From Gammaproteobacteria bacterium (GTDB taxonomy: Bacteria > Pseudomonadota > Gammaproteobacteria > Enterobacterales > Alteromonadaceae), in assembly GCA_018222405.1 (NCBI GenBank), contig JAAFAI010000034.1:1-44144 (forward strand): DNA of 44,144 nt, given 5' to 3'. A model generated the notes under the pieces. That model was not told where the DNA came from, did not search any database, and saw nothing but the letters and a program-made list of their open reading frames with translations. This document shows positions 34,421 through 43,448 of the stretch, one piece after another. The position numbers were made by a program, and so were the translations under genes. Every line of letters starts with the position of its first letter. The stretch's first letter is position 1.

Positions 34421-36856
34421 TTAAAAATTGATCGTAGCCCTGATACCGTAGGTCATATCCAGTCCGTATTGACCCATTGCTACGCCTAGCAGTGGGCTTT
34501 GCGTTGAGGTCAGACGGTGCTTGTCTTCCAGATTGTGAGCAAAAATACCTACATTCCAGGCACCTTCGCTATCTTCCAGCGTGACATTCAGGTTGGTTGT
34601 TGAATAGGCTTCGATATTTTCATGGGCCAGGTTGTTAAATCCAGACACCTGATCATCCTGCCAGCGGGTATCCAGGGCCAGTACCAGGTTCATAGTGTTA
34701 AAAGGCACCACATGTTCAATACCAAGTTGATAAGACCATTCAGGAGAATAGATTGACTGACTTCCTGAACAATCAAACTCCATTACCGGCGTACCGTCGT
34801 CCAATGCGCCAACAACTTCCATTGGGCAGTTGATATTGTGACGGGGCGGTGAGGTGGTAAATTTCAGATCGTCGTAGGTCGCTTTCAGATACTGCACTTT
34901 AGCCGTAATCGTGGTGTTTTCCGTAGCGCGCCACAACGCATCGACATCAAAACCTTTGTTGGTTGATGCACCCACGTTGGTGGTGGTGTTTTCCAGTACG
35001 TTTTGCGCATTTACGTTGAAATACGAAATCTGCTGATCGGTGTAATCCCAGTAAAACGCTTCGACGTTAAGTTGCAGTGAGCCATCCAACAGCATGTTGT
35101 TGGCCCCCAGCGTATAGGCTTTAATATACTCTGCCTCATAGGGATCATTGGTCGCAGGCTGTAAGCCACCGGAACGGTAGCCGGTCGAATAAGTTAAATA
35201 CAGCATCGAATCGGCTGTCACATCCCATTCATAGGAAATCTTAAAGGTAGGCTCACTGTCAGAGTACGACGTATCCGTTTGGTTGATGGCGTGAAGTACT
35301 TGCCCGATACCATTATCCAGCGGAATCAAATAACCTGGAGGAATGGGAATGACGTTACTTGCCCAACCGTTATCAATCAACCATTGAGTGGCTTGTTCCG
35401 GCGTATCCAGAGTGGGGTAGTGCGGTAAATTACCTTCGATATGGCAGCCTTGCGCAAATGACGCAGGCGGCGTGATCAGCGCTGGTGGTAAACCGCCACA
35501 GAACGTAATGAAGTTGTTCATTTCGCCCGTGAGTTTTTTGTCGTCTCTGGTAAAGCGAGCGCCACCGATCAACCGCATTTCATCATTAAAATGATAAGTC
35601 AGTTCGCCAAATACGGCTTTAGAAGTACCACTGGATGAATAGTCTTGTAGTGGTAGAACAAATTCCTGATTAAACGTGTTGTTGCCAATTAAGTCTTCGT
35701 CGAAATAGTACACGCCGGCAATGTAATCAATATCATCGCCTATCATGCCTGCAAATCGCAGTTCGGCAGAACGTTGCTCAGCTGTGTTTTGCCACCATCC
35801 GTAATTAAAGCCTGGCCCAACGAAGCGCGAATCTTGCTCCGATTTTCGCCAGGCCGGAATGAATGTCATGGTAAAGTCTTCACCACGGTATATCAGTTCC
35901 GCGTTTAAACCTTTTAGTGTGGCTTCGGTATATAATTCATCACCATCAATAGCATTTAAAAAGCCAAAGCCTGGTGCTGAAAGTACGGTGTTGCGATACG
36001 CATTTGACGCATCAGAGGCCGGTCCTTCCGTCACATCCAGTCCACTTGGAATGTAATTGAAGTCAGGATCGTAAGCGCCCATTGGCTGTGTATTGAAACC
36101 CACACCACCAATGTCTGTCATGTCACCGGCAATACGCAGGCTCCATTCATCACCAAACTCGTGAAGGTACTGCACGCGCACGGTAGTGCGATCATCATCA
36201 TTGGTGCCATCTTTGTTAATGCCATCACGGGATATCTTGTTTGCCGCAATGCGAATGGCACTGTTTTTCGAGACCGGCAGGTTAATTGCGCCACTGATGT
36301 TGCTTGCGCCATAATTTCCCAGTAACCCGGAGACAAACCCTGACGTTTCTTCCAGTTTAGGTTTTACCGGTACCAGGTTTAACACACCGCCTGTGGCATT
36401 TTTGCCATATAGTGTGCCTTGTGGCCCTTTCAGCACTTCTACACGCGCCAAATCGAAAAAGCCACCAATTGCCGTAGCGCTTCCTCTGGCCAGGGCTACT
36501 CCGTCGTATGTCAGGATAATTGCTGGATCCAGATAGTTGTTATTGGACTTGTTCCCCACACCGCGCATGTACACCTGAGACGATATACCGCCGCCATTAG
36601 TGATTGTCAGGGCTGGGACCAATGTAGCAAGTTCTGCAGCGCTGGTAATGTTTTCTTTGGCCAGGCGATCAGCACTAATGGCATCAATGGCCATACCGGT
36701 TTCCTGTAGCGATTGTTCCTTAAAATTAGCCGTAACAATGATTTGCTCAACGTCTGTGGTCTTGCTTGCTTTGGGGCTTTCTTCCTGGGCTACAGCAGTT
36801 ACTGAATGTGTGAGTAATGCTACAGCTACCGATGCTGACAATTGATTTAGCTTCAT
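34421..36856 (-). CDS. TonB-dependent outer-membrane receptor
   Basis: This 811-residue receptor starts at the ATG at 36856, which has AGGA 7 nt upstream; an earlier Met adds 5 residues. It has a signal peptide (SVAVALLTHSVTAVAQ), a TonB-box-like VEQIIVTA, a plug domain with RVEVLKGPQGTLYGKNATGG, and a 22-strand-type barrel ending in the terminal Phe of ATINF. It should carry a large glycoside or aglycone across the outer membrane. It resembles the receptors of Sphingomonas/Alteromonas aromatic degradation, not siderophore receptors with FecA-like extensions. It is divergent from an SDR gene. Confidence 0.92.
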   Translation of the reverse strand: MKLNQLSASVAVALLTHSVTAVAQEESPKASKTTDVEQIIVTANFKEQSLQETGMAIDAISADRLAKENITSAAELATLVPALTITNGGGISSQVYMRGVGNKSNNNYLDPAIILTYDGVALARGSATAIGGFFDLARVEVLKGPQGTLYGKNATGGVLNLVPVKPKLEETSGFVSGLLGNYGASNISGAINLPVSKNSAIRIAANKISRDGINKDGTNDDDRTTVRVQYLHEFGDEWSLRIAGDMTDIGGVGFNTQPMGAYDPDFNYIPSGLDVTEGPASDASNAYRNTVLSAPGFGFLNAIDGDELYTEATLKGLNAELIYRGEDFTMTFIPAWRKSEQDSRFVGPGFNYGWWQNTAEQRSAELRFAGMIGDDIDYIAGVYYFDEDLIGNNTFNQEFVLPLQDYSSSGTSKAVFGELTYHFNDEMRLIGGARFTRDDKKLTGEMNNFITFCGGLPPALITPPASFAQGCHIEGNLPHYPTLDTPEQATQWLIDNGWASNVIPIPPGYLIPLDNGIGQVLHAINQTDTSYSDSEPTFKISYEWDVTADSMLYLTYSTGYRSGGLQPATNDPYEAEYIKAYTLGANNMLLDGSLQLNVEAFYWDYTDQQISYFNVNAQNVLENTTTNVGASTNKGFDVDALWRATENTTITAKVQYLKATYDDLKFTTSPPRHNINCPMEVVGALDDGTPVMEFDCSGSQSIYSPEWSYQLGIEHVVPFNTMNLVLALDTRWQDDQVSGFNNLAHENIEAYSTTNLNVTLEDSEGAWNVGIFAHNLEDKHRLTSTQSPLLGVAMGQYGLDMTYGIRATINF

Positions 36857-37227
36857 AGTGTTTTCCTGCATTGAAATACATTACCGCGGTGAAGGACGTT
36901 GTTATTGTTTACCAGCAGTACATGGTTTGAAGATGTACTGGCGGCGAGAGATCCTTATCGACGCCGACATTGCGGCGTTTCACCACGCTTTCGAATAAAT
37001 TGTTTACATAATGTTCACAACAGAAACGCTAAAGCAGTTAACATTATTTTAAAAATTTGTAGTTCGGATAGCGGCTATTTGTATCTGCGATAAGTGTTTA
37101 ATTTAGGGACCTATAGCGGCATATCGCCTGTACAGATTGGCGCTATTTATAAATCGGATTGTTAAAATAATGTGTAAGGCTGGGTGCTTTGGTAATGTGA
37201 GCTAAACGAGATTATCTAAGGCAAACT
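36857..37227. promoter_or_regulatory. Divergent TonB-receptor/SDR control region
   Basis: This 371-bp gap has no gene. It contains an 8-bp inverted repeat CAGTACAT...ATGTACTG (36916-36940) and a GC-rich hairpin ACGCCG/CGGCGT (36961-36978), both in the leader side of the receptor gene. Promoter boxes were not assigned. Confidence 0.5.
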
Positions 37228-38022
37228 ATGCAACAACACGATAAACGTGTACTTAAAAAAGGTGACAGGCTACAAGGCAAAGTGGCATTGGTATCGGGAA
37301 TTGGTAGCGGTATCGGTAGAGGCTGTGCGTTAATGTTCGCCAGGCAGGGCGCTATCGTAGTGGGTACAGATCTCAATGCTGAAGCGGCTCGCAATACGGT
37401 GTCTGAAGCCGCACTAGAGGGCTTAACGTTACATTTCTCTGAAGCGGTAGATCTAACCAATGTACAGCAAGTCAATGCGCTGGTTAATGGCGTTGTGGAA
37501 GAGCATGGTTCATTACATATTGTGTTAAATGCAGCAGCAACAGCCGTGTTTAAGTGGATTGAAGAATTAGATTATGCCGAATGGCAACTCACGTTGCGGG
37601 CAGAGCTGGACTCCGTGTTTTTGGTGTGCAAAGCAGCCTGGCCCCATTTGAAAGCCAGTGGAGCCGGTTCCATTATTAACTTTGCTTCCGCCAACGCCTA
37701 TATGGCGCTGGATGGCTCGCCTGCGCTGGCGCATTGTGCTGGCAAGGGAGGCGTGCTTGCATTAACGCGTCAGCTTGCGATGGAAGGGGGACCGTTCCAG
37801 TTACGTGCGAACACTATTTCCCCTGGCTTAATAGTTACCGGTGCAACCGCCCCCGTTCTTGAACAGCCTGGCTTTGTAGATGCGGTAATGGCGAAAAACA
37901 TGTTGAAGCGGCTGGGGCAGCCGGAAGACATTGCGTGGTGTGCGGTGTACCTTGCCAGTGACGAGTCCGGTTTTGTTACCGGAGCGGATTTCTCCGTTGA
38001 TGCGGGTGCTATCGCCTGGTAA
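37228..38022 (+). CDS. SDR-family protein with His in place of catalytic Tyr
   Basis: This 264-residue SDR has GIGSGIG near residue 24, NAAA in place of the usual NNAG near residue 101, Ser154 in FASANA, and a C-terminal FVTGADFSVDAG. The usual YxxxK motif reads H169-CAG-K173, confirmed from the DNA (CAT). The Tyr normally acts as the general base, so the enzyme may be altered or inactive, or may use another base. It stands alone on the plus strand between the TonB receptor (divergent) and the VOC operon (convergent), with AAGG before the start and a terminator after it. Confidence 0.85.
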   Translation: MQQHDKRVLKKGDRLQGKVALVSGIGSGIGRGCALMFARQGAIVVGTDLNAEAARNTVSEAALEGLTLHFSEAVDLTNVQQVNALVNGVVEEHGSLHIVLNAAATAVFKWIEELDYAEWQLTLRAELDSVFLVCKAAWPHLKASGAGSIINFASANAYMALDGSPALAHCAGKGGVLALTRQLAMEGGPFQLRANTISPGLIVTGATAPVLEQPGFVDAVMAKNMLKRLGQPEDIAWCAVYLASDESGFVTGADFSVDAGAIAW

Positions 38023-38031
38023 ACCGTTGCG

Positions 38032-38066
38032 GATATCAAGGGATGACATATTCATCCCTTGATATC
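38032..38066. terminator. Hairpin terminator between convergent genes
   Basis: GATATCAAGGGATGA and its exact complement form a 15-bp stem around a 5-nt loop, 9 bp after the SDR stop and 27 bp before the VOC gene end. The flanking T-run is weak, so it may be a structural or bidirectional stop. Confidence 0.8.
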
Positions 38067-38093
38067 TATCTCTATTTTCCTAACTATCGACGT

Positions 38094-38516
38094 TTACGAC
38101 GGCCTGCTTTCTTCCACAAATTCTATCAGGTTGCCCGCGCAGTCGCGGATAAAGCAGCCTTTACCAAATTTCTCTCGCACTACAAAGGCAACGTCAGCCT
38201 GCTTTGCTTCCATTACCGCTAAAAACGCTTCCAAATCCTCAACAATAAATGCCACGTGCTTGTTTCCGTGAGTCTTTACATCTGTGGGAGGGTGGCGACG
38301 TTCTTCTGGTAACGGCGCGGCGCCTGCTACTTCGAATATCTCAAAGCGCAGTGGTCCGCGTTTAACCATGGCAACATGGGCATTGGCCGCTTCGATGAAA
38401 AAGCGTCGCTCCAGTTCGAACCCCAATGTTTCTCCATACCAGATAATTGCGGCATCCAGGTCAGGCACACTTACCCCACCATGGTGAAATGAAAATTCAG
38501 GTATTGTATTCATCAC
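38094..38516 (-). CDS. VOC/glyoxalase-like single-domain protein
   Basis: This 140-residue protein has two beta-alpha-beta-beta-beta units of the vicinal-oxygen-chelate fold. Candidate metal ligands are His in FHHGGV near the N-terminus, Glu in RFEIFE, His in KHVAFIV and Glu in LIEFVEE. It is the last gene of a minus-strand operon with an SDR, a HisD-like dehydrogenase and a LacI regulator. It may be an isomerase, epimerase or lyase of a sugar acid or keto compound. Confidence 0.8.
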   Translation of the reverse strand: MMNTIPEFSFHHGGVSVPDLDAAIIWYGETLGFELERRFFIEAANAHVAMVKRGPLRFEIFEVAGAAPLPEERRHPPTDVKTHGNKHVAFIVEDLEAFLAVMEAKQADVAFVVREKFGKGCFIRDCAGNLIEFVEESRPS

Positions 38517-38543
38517 GTATCCTTTTCTGCGGTCCTGCCACTA

Positions 38544-39317
38544 TCATTCTGCGGTCCAACCGCCATCCACTACCATACTGGTGCCGGTCATTAAGGTTGA
38601 TGCCTCACTGGCCAGAAAGACTGCGGCACCCATTAAATCCTGAACGTTACCGATACGGCCAACTTTTATTTTTTCCAGCACTGAGGCTAAAAAAGCTTTG
38701 TCTTCAAAGAACGGTTTCGTTAGTGGCGTTTCAATAAAGGTTGGCGCAATGGTATTGGAGCGAATACCGTACTTGGCTAAATCCAGGGCAAAGGCTTTAT
38801 TCATACCTTCCAATGCCCACTTCGACGCACAATATAATGAGCGGTTGGGCCCGCCCACATGGCCCATTTGTGAGCCAATGTGGATCAAAGAGCCTTTCAC
38901 TTCAGCCTCAATCATTTTTTTTACACAGGCTTGTGCGACGAAGAATGCGCTTTTCAGATTTAAGTCCAATACCGCATCATAATCATCCTGACTGACTTCC
39001 ATCATAGGTTTAGGGCGGTTAGTGCCCGCATTATTCACCAGAATATGAAACGCATCACGTTCTTCAAAGAAGCGTGCTACGTCAGCCAGATTGCTGACGT
39101 CCAGCGTGACAGCGCTTGCGCGTCCGCCGTTGGCATTAATTGCGTCAGCGACGGCGGTAATGTCGCCCTCGCTGCGCGCAACCAGAGTAACCTCGGCTCC
39201 CATTTCTGCCAATCCGGCAGCAATGGCTGAACCAATACCGCGGCCGGCACCGGTCACAATGGCCCGTTTCCCGGATAATTCAAAACTTGGCATTGCTGGA
39301 AGCTCGATAGTACTCAT
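38544..39317 (-). CDS. SDR-family oxidoreductase
   Basis: This 257-residue SDR uses the ATG at 39317, with AGGAG 7 nt upstream. A longer frame would overlap the preceding HisD-like gene. It carries TGAGRGIG, NNAG, Ser in HIGSQMG and the YCASK motif, so it looks like an active dehydrogenase of the gluconate 5-dehydrogenase or 3-ketoacyl reductase type. Gene spacing is 10 bp after the HisD-like gene and 27 bp before the VOC gene, so one transcript is expected. Confidence 0.88.
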   Translation of the reverse strand: MSTIELPAMPSFELSGKRAIVTGAGRGIGSAIAAGLAEMGAEVTLVARSEGDITAVADAINANGGRASAVTLDVSNLADVARFFEERDAFHILVNNAGTNRPKPMMEVSQDDYDAVLDLNLKSAFFVAQACVKKMIEAEVKGSLIHIGSQMGHVGGPNRSLYCASKWALEGMNKAFALDLAKYGIRSNTIAPTFIETPLTKPFFEDKAFLASVLEKIKVGRIGNVQDLMGAAVFLASEASTLMTGTSMVVDGGWTAE

Positions 39318-39327
39318 AGTGTTCTCC

Positions 39328-40656
39328 TTAGGCTTTGGTTTTATCGCTGGGGGCGGCTGTGCCTGCGTAGGGAACATCACGTTTCCCATAGCGACGAACC
39401 CGTAAATTCGCTTGCTCACCATGACCGGCGAAGCCTTCAAGTCCGCACAGACGTGAACAATATTCACCTACTAGTGCTGATGCAGCATCAGTTGTTACTT
39501 TCTGATAGGTGCAGGTTTTCAGGAATTTTCCGACCCACAAACCACCAGTGTAACGGGCTGATTTCTTGGTTGGCAGCGTGTGATTGGTACCGATTGCTTT
39601 GTCTCCGTAGGCTACGTTAGTGCGCGGACCCAGGAATAAAGCACCATAGTTTGTCATATTATTCAGGAAGTAATCAGGATCCTGAGTCATAACCTGCACG
39701 TGTTCACTGGCGATATCATCGGCAATTTGTACCATCTCTTCGTAGCTGTCGGCCACGATTACTTCACCAAATGTTTCCCAGGCTTTGCGGGCATGTTCTG
39801 CTGTTGGCAGAATGTTCAGTAAACGTTCTATTTCTGCCATGGTTTCGCGCGCCAGTTTTTCAGAGTTGGTCAGCAGTACGCCCGGGCTATCCGGACCGTG
39901 CTCAACCTGACCCAGAATATCCGTTGCACACATTTCGCCGTCTACTGATTCATCAGCAATGATAAGGGTTTCAGTGGGACCTGCGAATAAATCTATGCCC
40001 ACGCGACCGTATAACTGGCGTTTGGCTTCAGCAACGAAAGCGTTGCCCGGGCCAACCAGAATATCAACGGGTGAAATCGACTCAGTACCCAGTGCCATTG
40101 CCCCAACAGCCTGAATACCACCTAATGCGTAGATTGCATCAGCACCAGCCAGGGCCTGTGCTGCAACGATAGCGGGCGCTGGCTTGCCTTTAAACGGCGG
40201 CGCACAGGTAATAACGCGTGGAACGCCAGCCACTTTGGCCGTAATAACTGACATGTGGGCAGATGCTAATAGCGGGTACTTACCGCCGGGTACATAACAT
40301 CCTGCTGCATTCACCGGGATATTTTTATGTCCAAGAGTAACGCCTGGCAGGGTTTCTACTTCAACGTCTTTCATGGAATCGCGCTGAATCTGAGCAAAGT
40401 TGCGTACCTGAGTTTGGGCAAACTCGATATCCTTTAAATCCTGTGGCGACAACGTATCGATACACGCCTGAATTTCTGTATCGGTCAGGCGGTAATCTTC
40501 GCGGTCCCAGTTATCAAATTTGATCGACAGTTCACGAATTGCTGCGTCTCCACGCGCTTCAATATCTGCCAGTGTGCCTTCAACTATGTCGCGTACTTTG
40601 CGATCGGCGTCTTTTTTAAATTCAGCGGCGGCGCCGCGTTTTAGCCAGGTTGCCAT
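39328..40656 (-). CDS. HisD-like NAD-dependent alcohol/polyol dehydrogenase
   Basis: This 442-residue protein is of the histidinol dehydrogenase family. The zinc site segments are visible: GPTETLIIAD, the QVEHGPDSPG segment with Gln and His, SEHVQVM with the Glu-His pair, and a late TNHTLPT. It sits among an SDR, a VOC protein and a LacI regulator with no his genes, so it is more likely one of the HisD paralogues that oxidise a terminal alcohol of a polyol or sulfo-polyol (as HpsN does) to an acid in two steps. GGAG lies 7 nt before the start. The substrate is unknown. Confidence 0.84.
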   Translation of the reverse strand: MATWLKRGAAAEFKKDADRKVRDIVEGTLADIEARGDAAIRELSIKFDNWDREDYRLTDTEIQACIDTLSPQDLKDIEFAQTQVRNFAQIQRDSMKDVEVETLPGVTLGHKNIPVNAAGCYVPGGKYPLLASAHMSVITAKVAGVPRVITCAPPFKGKPAPAIVAAQALAGADAIYALGGIQAVGAMALGTESISPVDILVGPGNAFVAEAKRQLYGRVGIDLFAGPTETLIIADESVDGEMCATDILGQVEHGPDSPGVLLTNSEKLARETMAEIERLLNILPTAEHARKAWETFGEVIVADSYEEMVQIADDIASEHVQVMTQDPDYFLNNMTNYGALFLGPRTNVAYGDKAIGTNHTLPTKKSARYTGGLWVGKFLKTCTYQKVTTDAASALVGEYCSRLCGLEGFAGHGEQANLRVRRYGKRDVPYAGTAAPSDKTKA

Positions 40657-40693
40657 TTTCTTCTCCAGGGTTAATGTAGGGTACAGAGCGCTG

Positions 40694-41704
40694 CTAATTA
40701 GTAGGGCTTGTACTGGATCTCATGATTAAGTTGCCTTTCACTACTGTGTGAATGGCGTCATATTGGTTTGATTGTGACAGTACTCGCTCAACTGTCTGGG
40801 AAATCAGCGCATCAAGCGGTTGCGAGTAAGTCGTTATGTCATAGCCTGGCCAGTGCGCATGTGGAATATCGTCAAAGCCGGCAATGCCAATGTCTTTACC
40901 GGGTGTGAGAGCATACTCGTACCGCGCAACATCAGTGGCAGCCATGGCCATATGGTCGTTAGCGCAGAATACGGCGTCGGGGCGCTGCGCCTGCTTAAGT
41001 AGTTGCCGCATGGCCTGCATGGCACCTGTGCGGTTAAAATGCCCAACAACCCGCATGGGCTTTTCCCGGCCCATTGCAATCAACGCGTCGGTAAATGCCG
41101 CTTCACGATCCCGACTCGTGGAGGAGGTTTCGATACCTGCCATAAAGGCAATGCGTTGATATCCGGCATCCACTAAATGCTGTGCGATCAACCTGGCACC
41201 ATGCTCGTTATCGCTGGTTACCGAGCTGCAACACATTGCGTGACTGATGCGGTTTACAAAAACCACCGGTATACCCGCGGCCTGACACTGCTCAGCCAGA
41301 GATGACGACAGGGTAGTGGCCATTAGGATCAGTGCATCAACCCGATAGTTGAGCATATCCTCAATCGATGTGTCGGCTTGTTGATTGGCTTCGTTTGTGA
41401 AAACCAGTGTTTTGTGACCCTGCGCGTTCAGTTGTTTAGACAAGGTTTCGAGCGCCAGTGGAAAAAACGGGTTTTCCATATTGCCCAGTACCACGCCAAT
41501 CAGTTGAGAGCGTCCTCGCAATAATGAGCGGGCCAGTTGGTTGGGCCGGTACCCTAATTCCTCCGCAGCAGCCATCACTTTTGATCGCGTTTTGCTAGAG
41601 ATGCTTGCACCGCTGGTAAACGCTCTGGATACTGCAGACTGGGACACGCCAGCAAGACGAGCGACGTCTGTAGCGGCTGGCACATTTTTCACACTTGTGT
41701 TCAT
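40694..41704 (-). CDS. LacI-family transcriptional regulator
   Basis: This 336-residue regulator has an N-terminal LacI helix-turn-helix (TDVARLAGVSQSAVSRAF, about residues 12-29), a hinge helix (PNQLARSLLRG) and a periplasmic-binding-protein-like sensor domain (GVVLGNMENPFFP, later FDDIPHA). It is the second gene of the minus-strand operon, between the ABM gene (2 bp upstream) and the HisD-like gene (37 bp downstream). A 16-bp perfect palindrome at 42152, upstream of the operon, is its likely operator. It probably senses a sugar or sugar acid. Confidence 0.9.
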   Translation of the reverse strand: MNTSVKNVPAATDVARLAGVSQSAVSRAFTSGASISSKTRSKVMAAAEELGYRPNQLARSLLRGRSQLIGVVLGNMENPFFPLALETLSKQLNAQGHKTLVFTNEANQQADTSIEDMLNYRVDALILMATTLSSSLAEQCQAAGIPVVFVNRISHAMCCSSVTSDNEHGARLIAQHLVDAGYQRIAFMAGIETSSTSRDREAAFTDALIAMGREKPMRVVGHFNRTGAMQAMRQLLKQAQRPDAVFCANDHMAMAATDVARYEYALTPGKDIGIAGFDDIPHAHWPGYDITTYSQPLDALISQTVERVLSQSNQYDAIHTVVKGNLIMRSSTSPTN

Positions 41705-41706
41705 TG

Positions 41707-42006
41707 CTAGAATCCCGCTACCGCCAGTGCAAGGTGGTACACTTTGGGAGGCGCCGCGAAAAATGGTCCCGCCAGTGAGCGCCAGGCCTCAAACCCCGCC
41801 GATTCACGGAATGTCATCATATGTGCTTCTACACTGTCCCACGCCACTATTAAGCGATACTGACCAGGGTGCTCAATGACTTTTTCAAGTCGCATGCCAT
41901 GACAGCCATCAGCGGCTTGAAAGTGCGGGGCGGCTTCTTTAACCGCTTGTTCAAATGCCCGCATATCCTGTGGCGTAACCGTTAGTTCAGCAACTTCGTG
42001 AATCAT
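41707..42006 (-). CDS. ABM-domain (antibiotic biosynthesis monooxygenase-like) protein
   Basis: This small protein of about 99 residues (MIHEVAELTVTPQDMRAFEQAV start; an upstream ATG at 42021 adds five residues) has the dimeric ferredoxin-like alpha-beta-barrel of ABM/Dabb proteins. Members include quinol monooxygenases and many proteins of unknown function. It is the first gene of the LacI operon. Its role in this pathway is not known. Confidence 0.75.
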   Translation of the reverse strand: MIHEVAELTVTPQDMRAFEQAVKEAAPHFQAADGCHGMRLEKVIEHPGQYRLIVAWDSVEAHMMTFRESAGFEAWRSLAGPFFAAPPKVYHLALAVAGF

Positions 42007-42325
42007 GTTCTTATCCCGCATCCCTTAAACAAATAATTAACATCTAACAAAGGTGTTCAGGTTGTGTTTTACCTTGCTAGTTAGCAGAGTGAATTGTCTG
42101 ATTGCCTAAAAATAACTATTTAAAACAATGGTTAAATTGCTTTTTGTTGTGTTGCATAGCTATGCAAAATAGTGTGACAGTGATGTCATTCTGTCAATTG
42201 AAGTGGGGCGTAAATCGCATCGCAATTATTAATAATTTGTATCGGTAAAACGAATAAGGCATACGCACAGAGGGCGTTTATGATAGTCATCCGTTAATCA
42301 GACAGTGAAAATGGCAGGAGTAAAT
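42007..42325. promoter_or_regulatory. Divergent ABM/LacI-operon and DenD-like control region
   Basis: This 319-bp AT-rich gap separates the minus-strand operon from the DenD-like gene. It holds a 16-bp perfect palindrome (42152-42167), a TGACAG...CTGTCA inverted repeat (about 42175-42196) and an AATTATTAATAATT palindrome (42224-42237). No gene is seen. Confidence 0.6.
42152..42167. promoter_or_regulatory. Candidate LacI-family operator
   Basis: TTGCATAGCTATGCAA is a perfect 16-bp palindrome in the divergent promoter region next to a LacI gene. Classic LacI-family sites have a central CG, while this one has AGCT at its centre, so the match is by symmetry and position only. Confidence 0.55.
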
Positions 42326-43264
42326 ATGAAGCGGGTGATCGTAACCGGAGCAGGTGGTTTTGTTGGAAGACACCTGTGCCAGATATTGGCGGAACAAACT
42401 GACTGGCATCTCGTTCTTATCGATAATGTTCTCTCGCAGATTTCACTACCAGAAAACCGCGTTACCCTGATTGAGAAAGGATTGCAGGATGAGGGTGTTC
42501 TAAACGACGCATTTGCGACCCCCTGTGATGTTTTATTCCATCTCGCCGCCGTACCCGGTGGTGCCGCTGAGCAAGATCCCGCATTGTCTAAAACGGTAAA
42601 CCTTGACGCAACTCTGGCTATGTTCGAGCGCGCTGCCGAACAGGATAATTGCCCGCGTATTGTGTTCACCAGTACCATTGCCGTGCTGGGCGCCCCGATG
42701 CCAGAGGTGGTGGACGATGCAAGCCCAATTGTACCTGCTATGACATACGGTGCGCACAAGGCCATGATTGAATTGGCATTATCAGATCTAACTCGCCGGG
42801 GACTGGTTGACTCTGTTAGCGTCCGTCTTCCCGGCATTATTGCCCGTCCCTTGGCTAAAAATGGCTTAAAATCGGCGTTTTTGAGCAATGTGTTTCATTT
42901 GCTAGCAAGTGAAAAGCCCTTTGTGTCACCTGTATCTCAACAAGCAACAATGTGGTTAATGTCAGTGCAGCAATGTGCAAAAAATCTCTATCATGCGAGT
43001 TTGCTAGACAGTGCATTAATGCCAGTGAGCCGGGCTGTAACACTGCCAGCACTCAGAATCGGGATGACTGATTTGGTGGAAGAGATAGTTGAACAAACCG
43101 GCGCAAATATGTCGTTAGTGACCTGGCAACCCGACCCAGACTTAGAAGAAGGCTTTGGTAAGCAGCCGCCATTATTTACACCCGCCGCAGAAAAAGCGGG
43201 TTTCGAGCGAGACAAAACACTAAGTGTGTTGGTGGCGAATGGGTTGTTACTCACGTCAGCCTGA
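42326..43264 (+). CDS. DenD-like NAD-dependent epimerase/dehydrogenase
   Basis: This 312-residue extended-SDR protein starts at the ATG at 42326, which has AGGAG 5 nt upstream; an ATG at 42305-42311 adds only seven residues. It has GAGGFVG for NAD, the 'LAAVPGG' segment, Ser in FTSTIAVLG and the YGAHK motif. Length and motifs resemble D-erythronate dehydrogenase (DenD), which oxidises D-erythronate to 2-oxo-tetronate. Hyi/OtnI-like isomerases at 3105-4663 could use such a product, but the OtnK kinase and OtnC aldolase are absent. It is divergent from the LacI operon and probably co-regulated with it. Confidence 0.8.
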   Translation: MKRVIVTGAGGFVGRHLCQILAEQTDWHLVLIDNVLSQISLPENRVTLIEKGLQDEGVLNDAFATPCDVLFHLAAVPGGAAEQDPALSKTVNLDATLAMFERAAEQDNCPRIVFTSTIAVLGAPMPEVVDDASPIVPAMTYGAHKAMIELALSDLTRRGLVDSVSVRLPGIIARPLAKNGLKSAFLSNVFHLLASEKPFVSPVSQQATMWLMSVQQCAKNLYHASLLDSALMPVSRAVTLPALRIGMTDLVEEIVEQTGANMSLVTWQPDPDLEEGFGKQPPLFTPAAEKAGFERDKTLSVLVANGLLLTSA

Positions 43265-43398
43265 GTATCAGAAAGGCTGGACATCCGTAAGTCGCTGCTC
43301 ATTAAAAGTTCATTCGGTTGACATGCTTCCTATTGGCAAAACGCGTATTGTTCTGAGCGGTAAGGACTTGGAGCCGTAAGCTAAAACGCCTTAATATT

Positions 43399-43428
43399 GA
43401 GTCTGAAGAGTACAGAAGCTTCAGACTC
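43399..43428. other. Hairpin between convergent genes
   Basis: GAGTCTGAAG and CTTCAGACTC form a perfect 10-bp stem with a 10-nt loop, between the DenD-like gene (+) and the DUF1080 remnant (-). No T-run follows, so it is a weak terminator or other structure. Confidence 0.5.
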
Positions 43429-43448
43429 GAGTTTGACGAACACCAGGA

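Noticed and set aside
39328..40656. Histidinol dehydrogenase of histidine biosynthesis
   Set aside because: The fold and zinc motifs fit, but the surroundings are catabolic and no other his gene is present, so a paralogue with another substrate is more likely.
43323..43379. Short frame MLPIGKTRIVLSG... between the DenD-like gene and the DUF1080 remnant
   Set aside because: Only 18 codons, with no recognisable match and no clear ribosome site.
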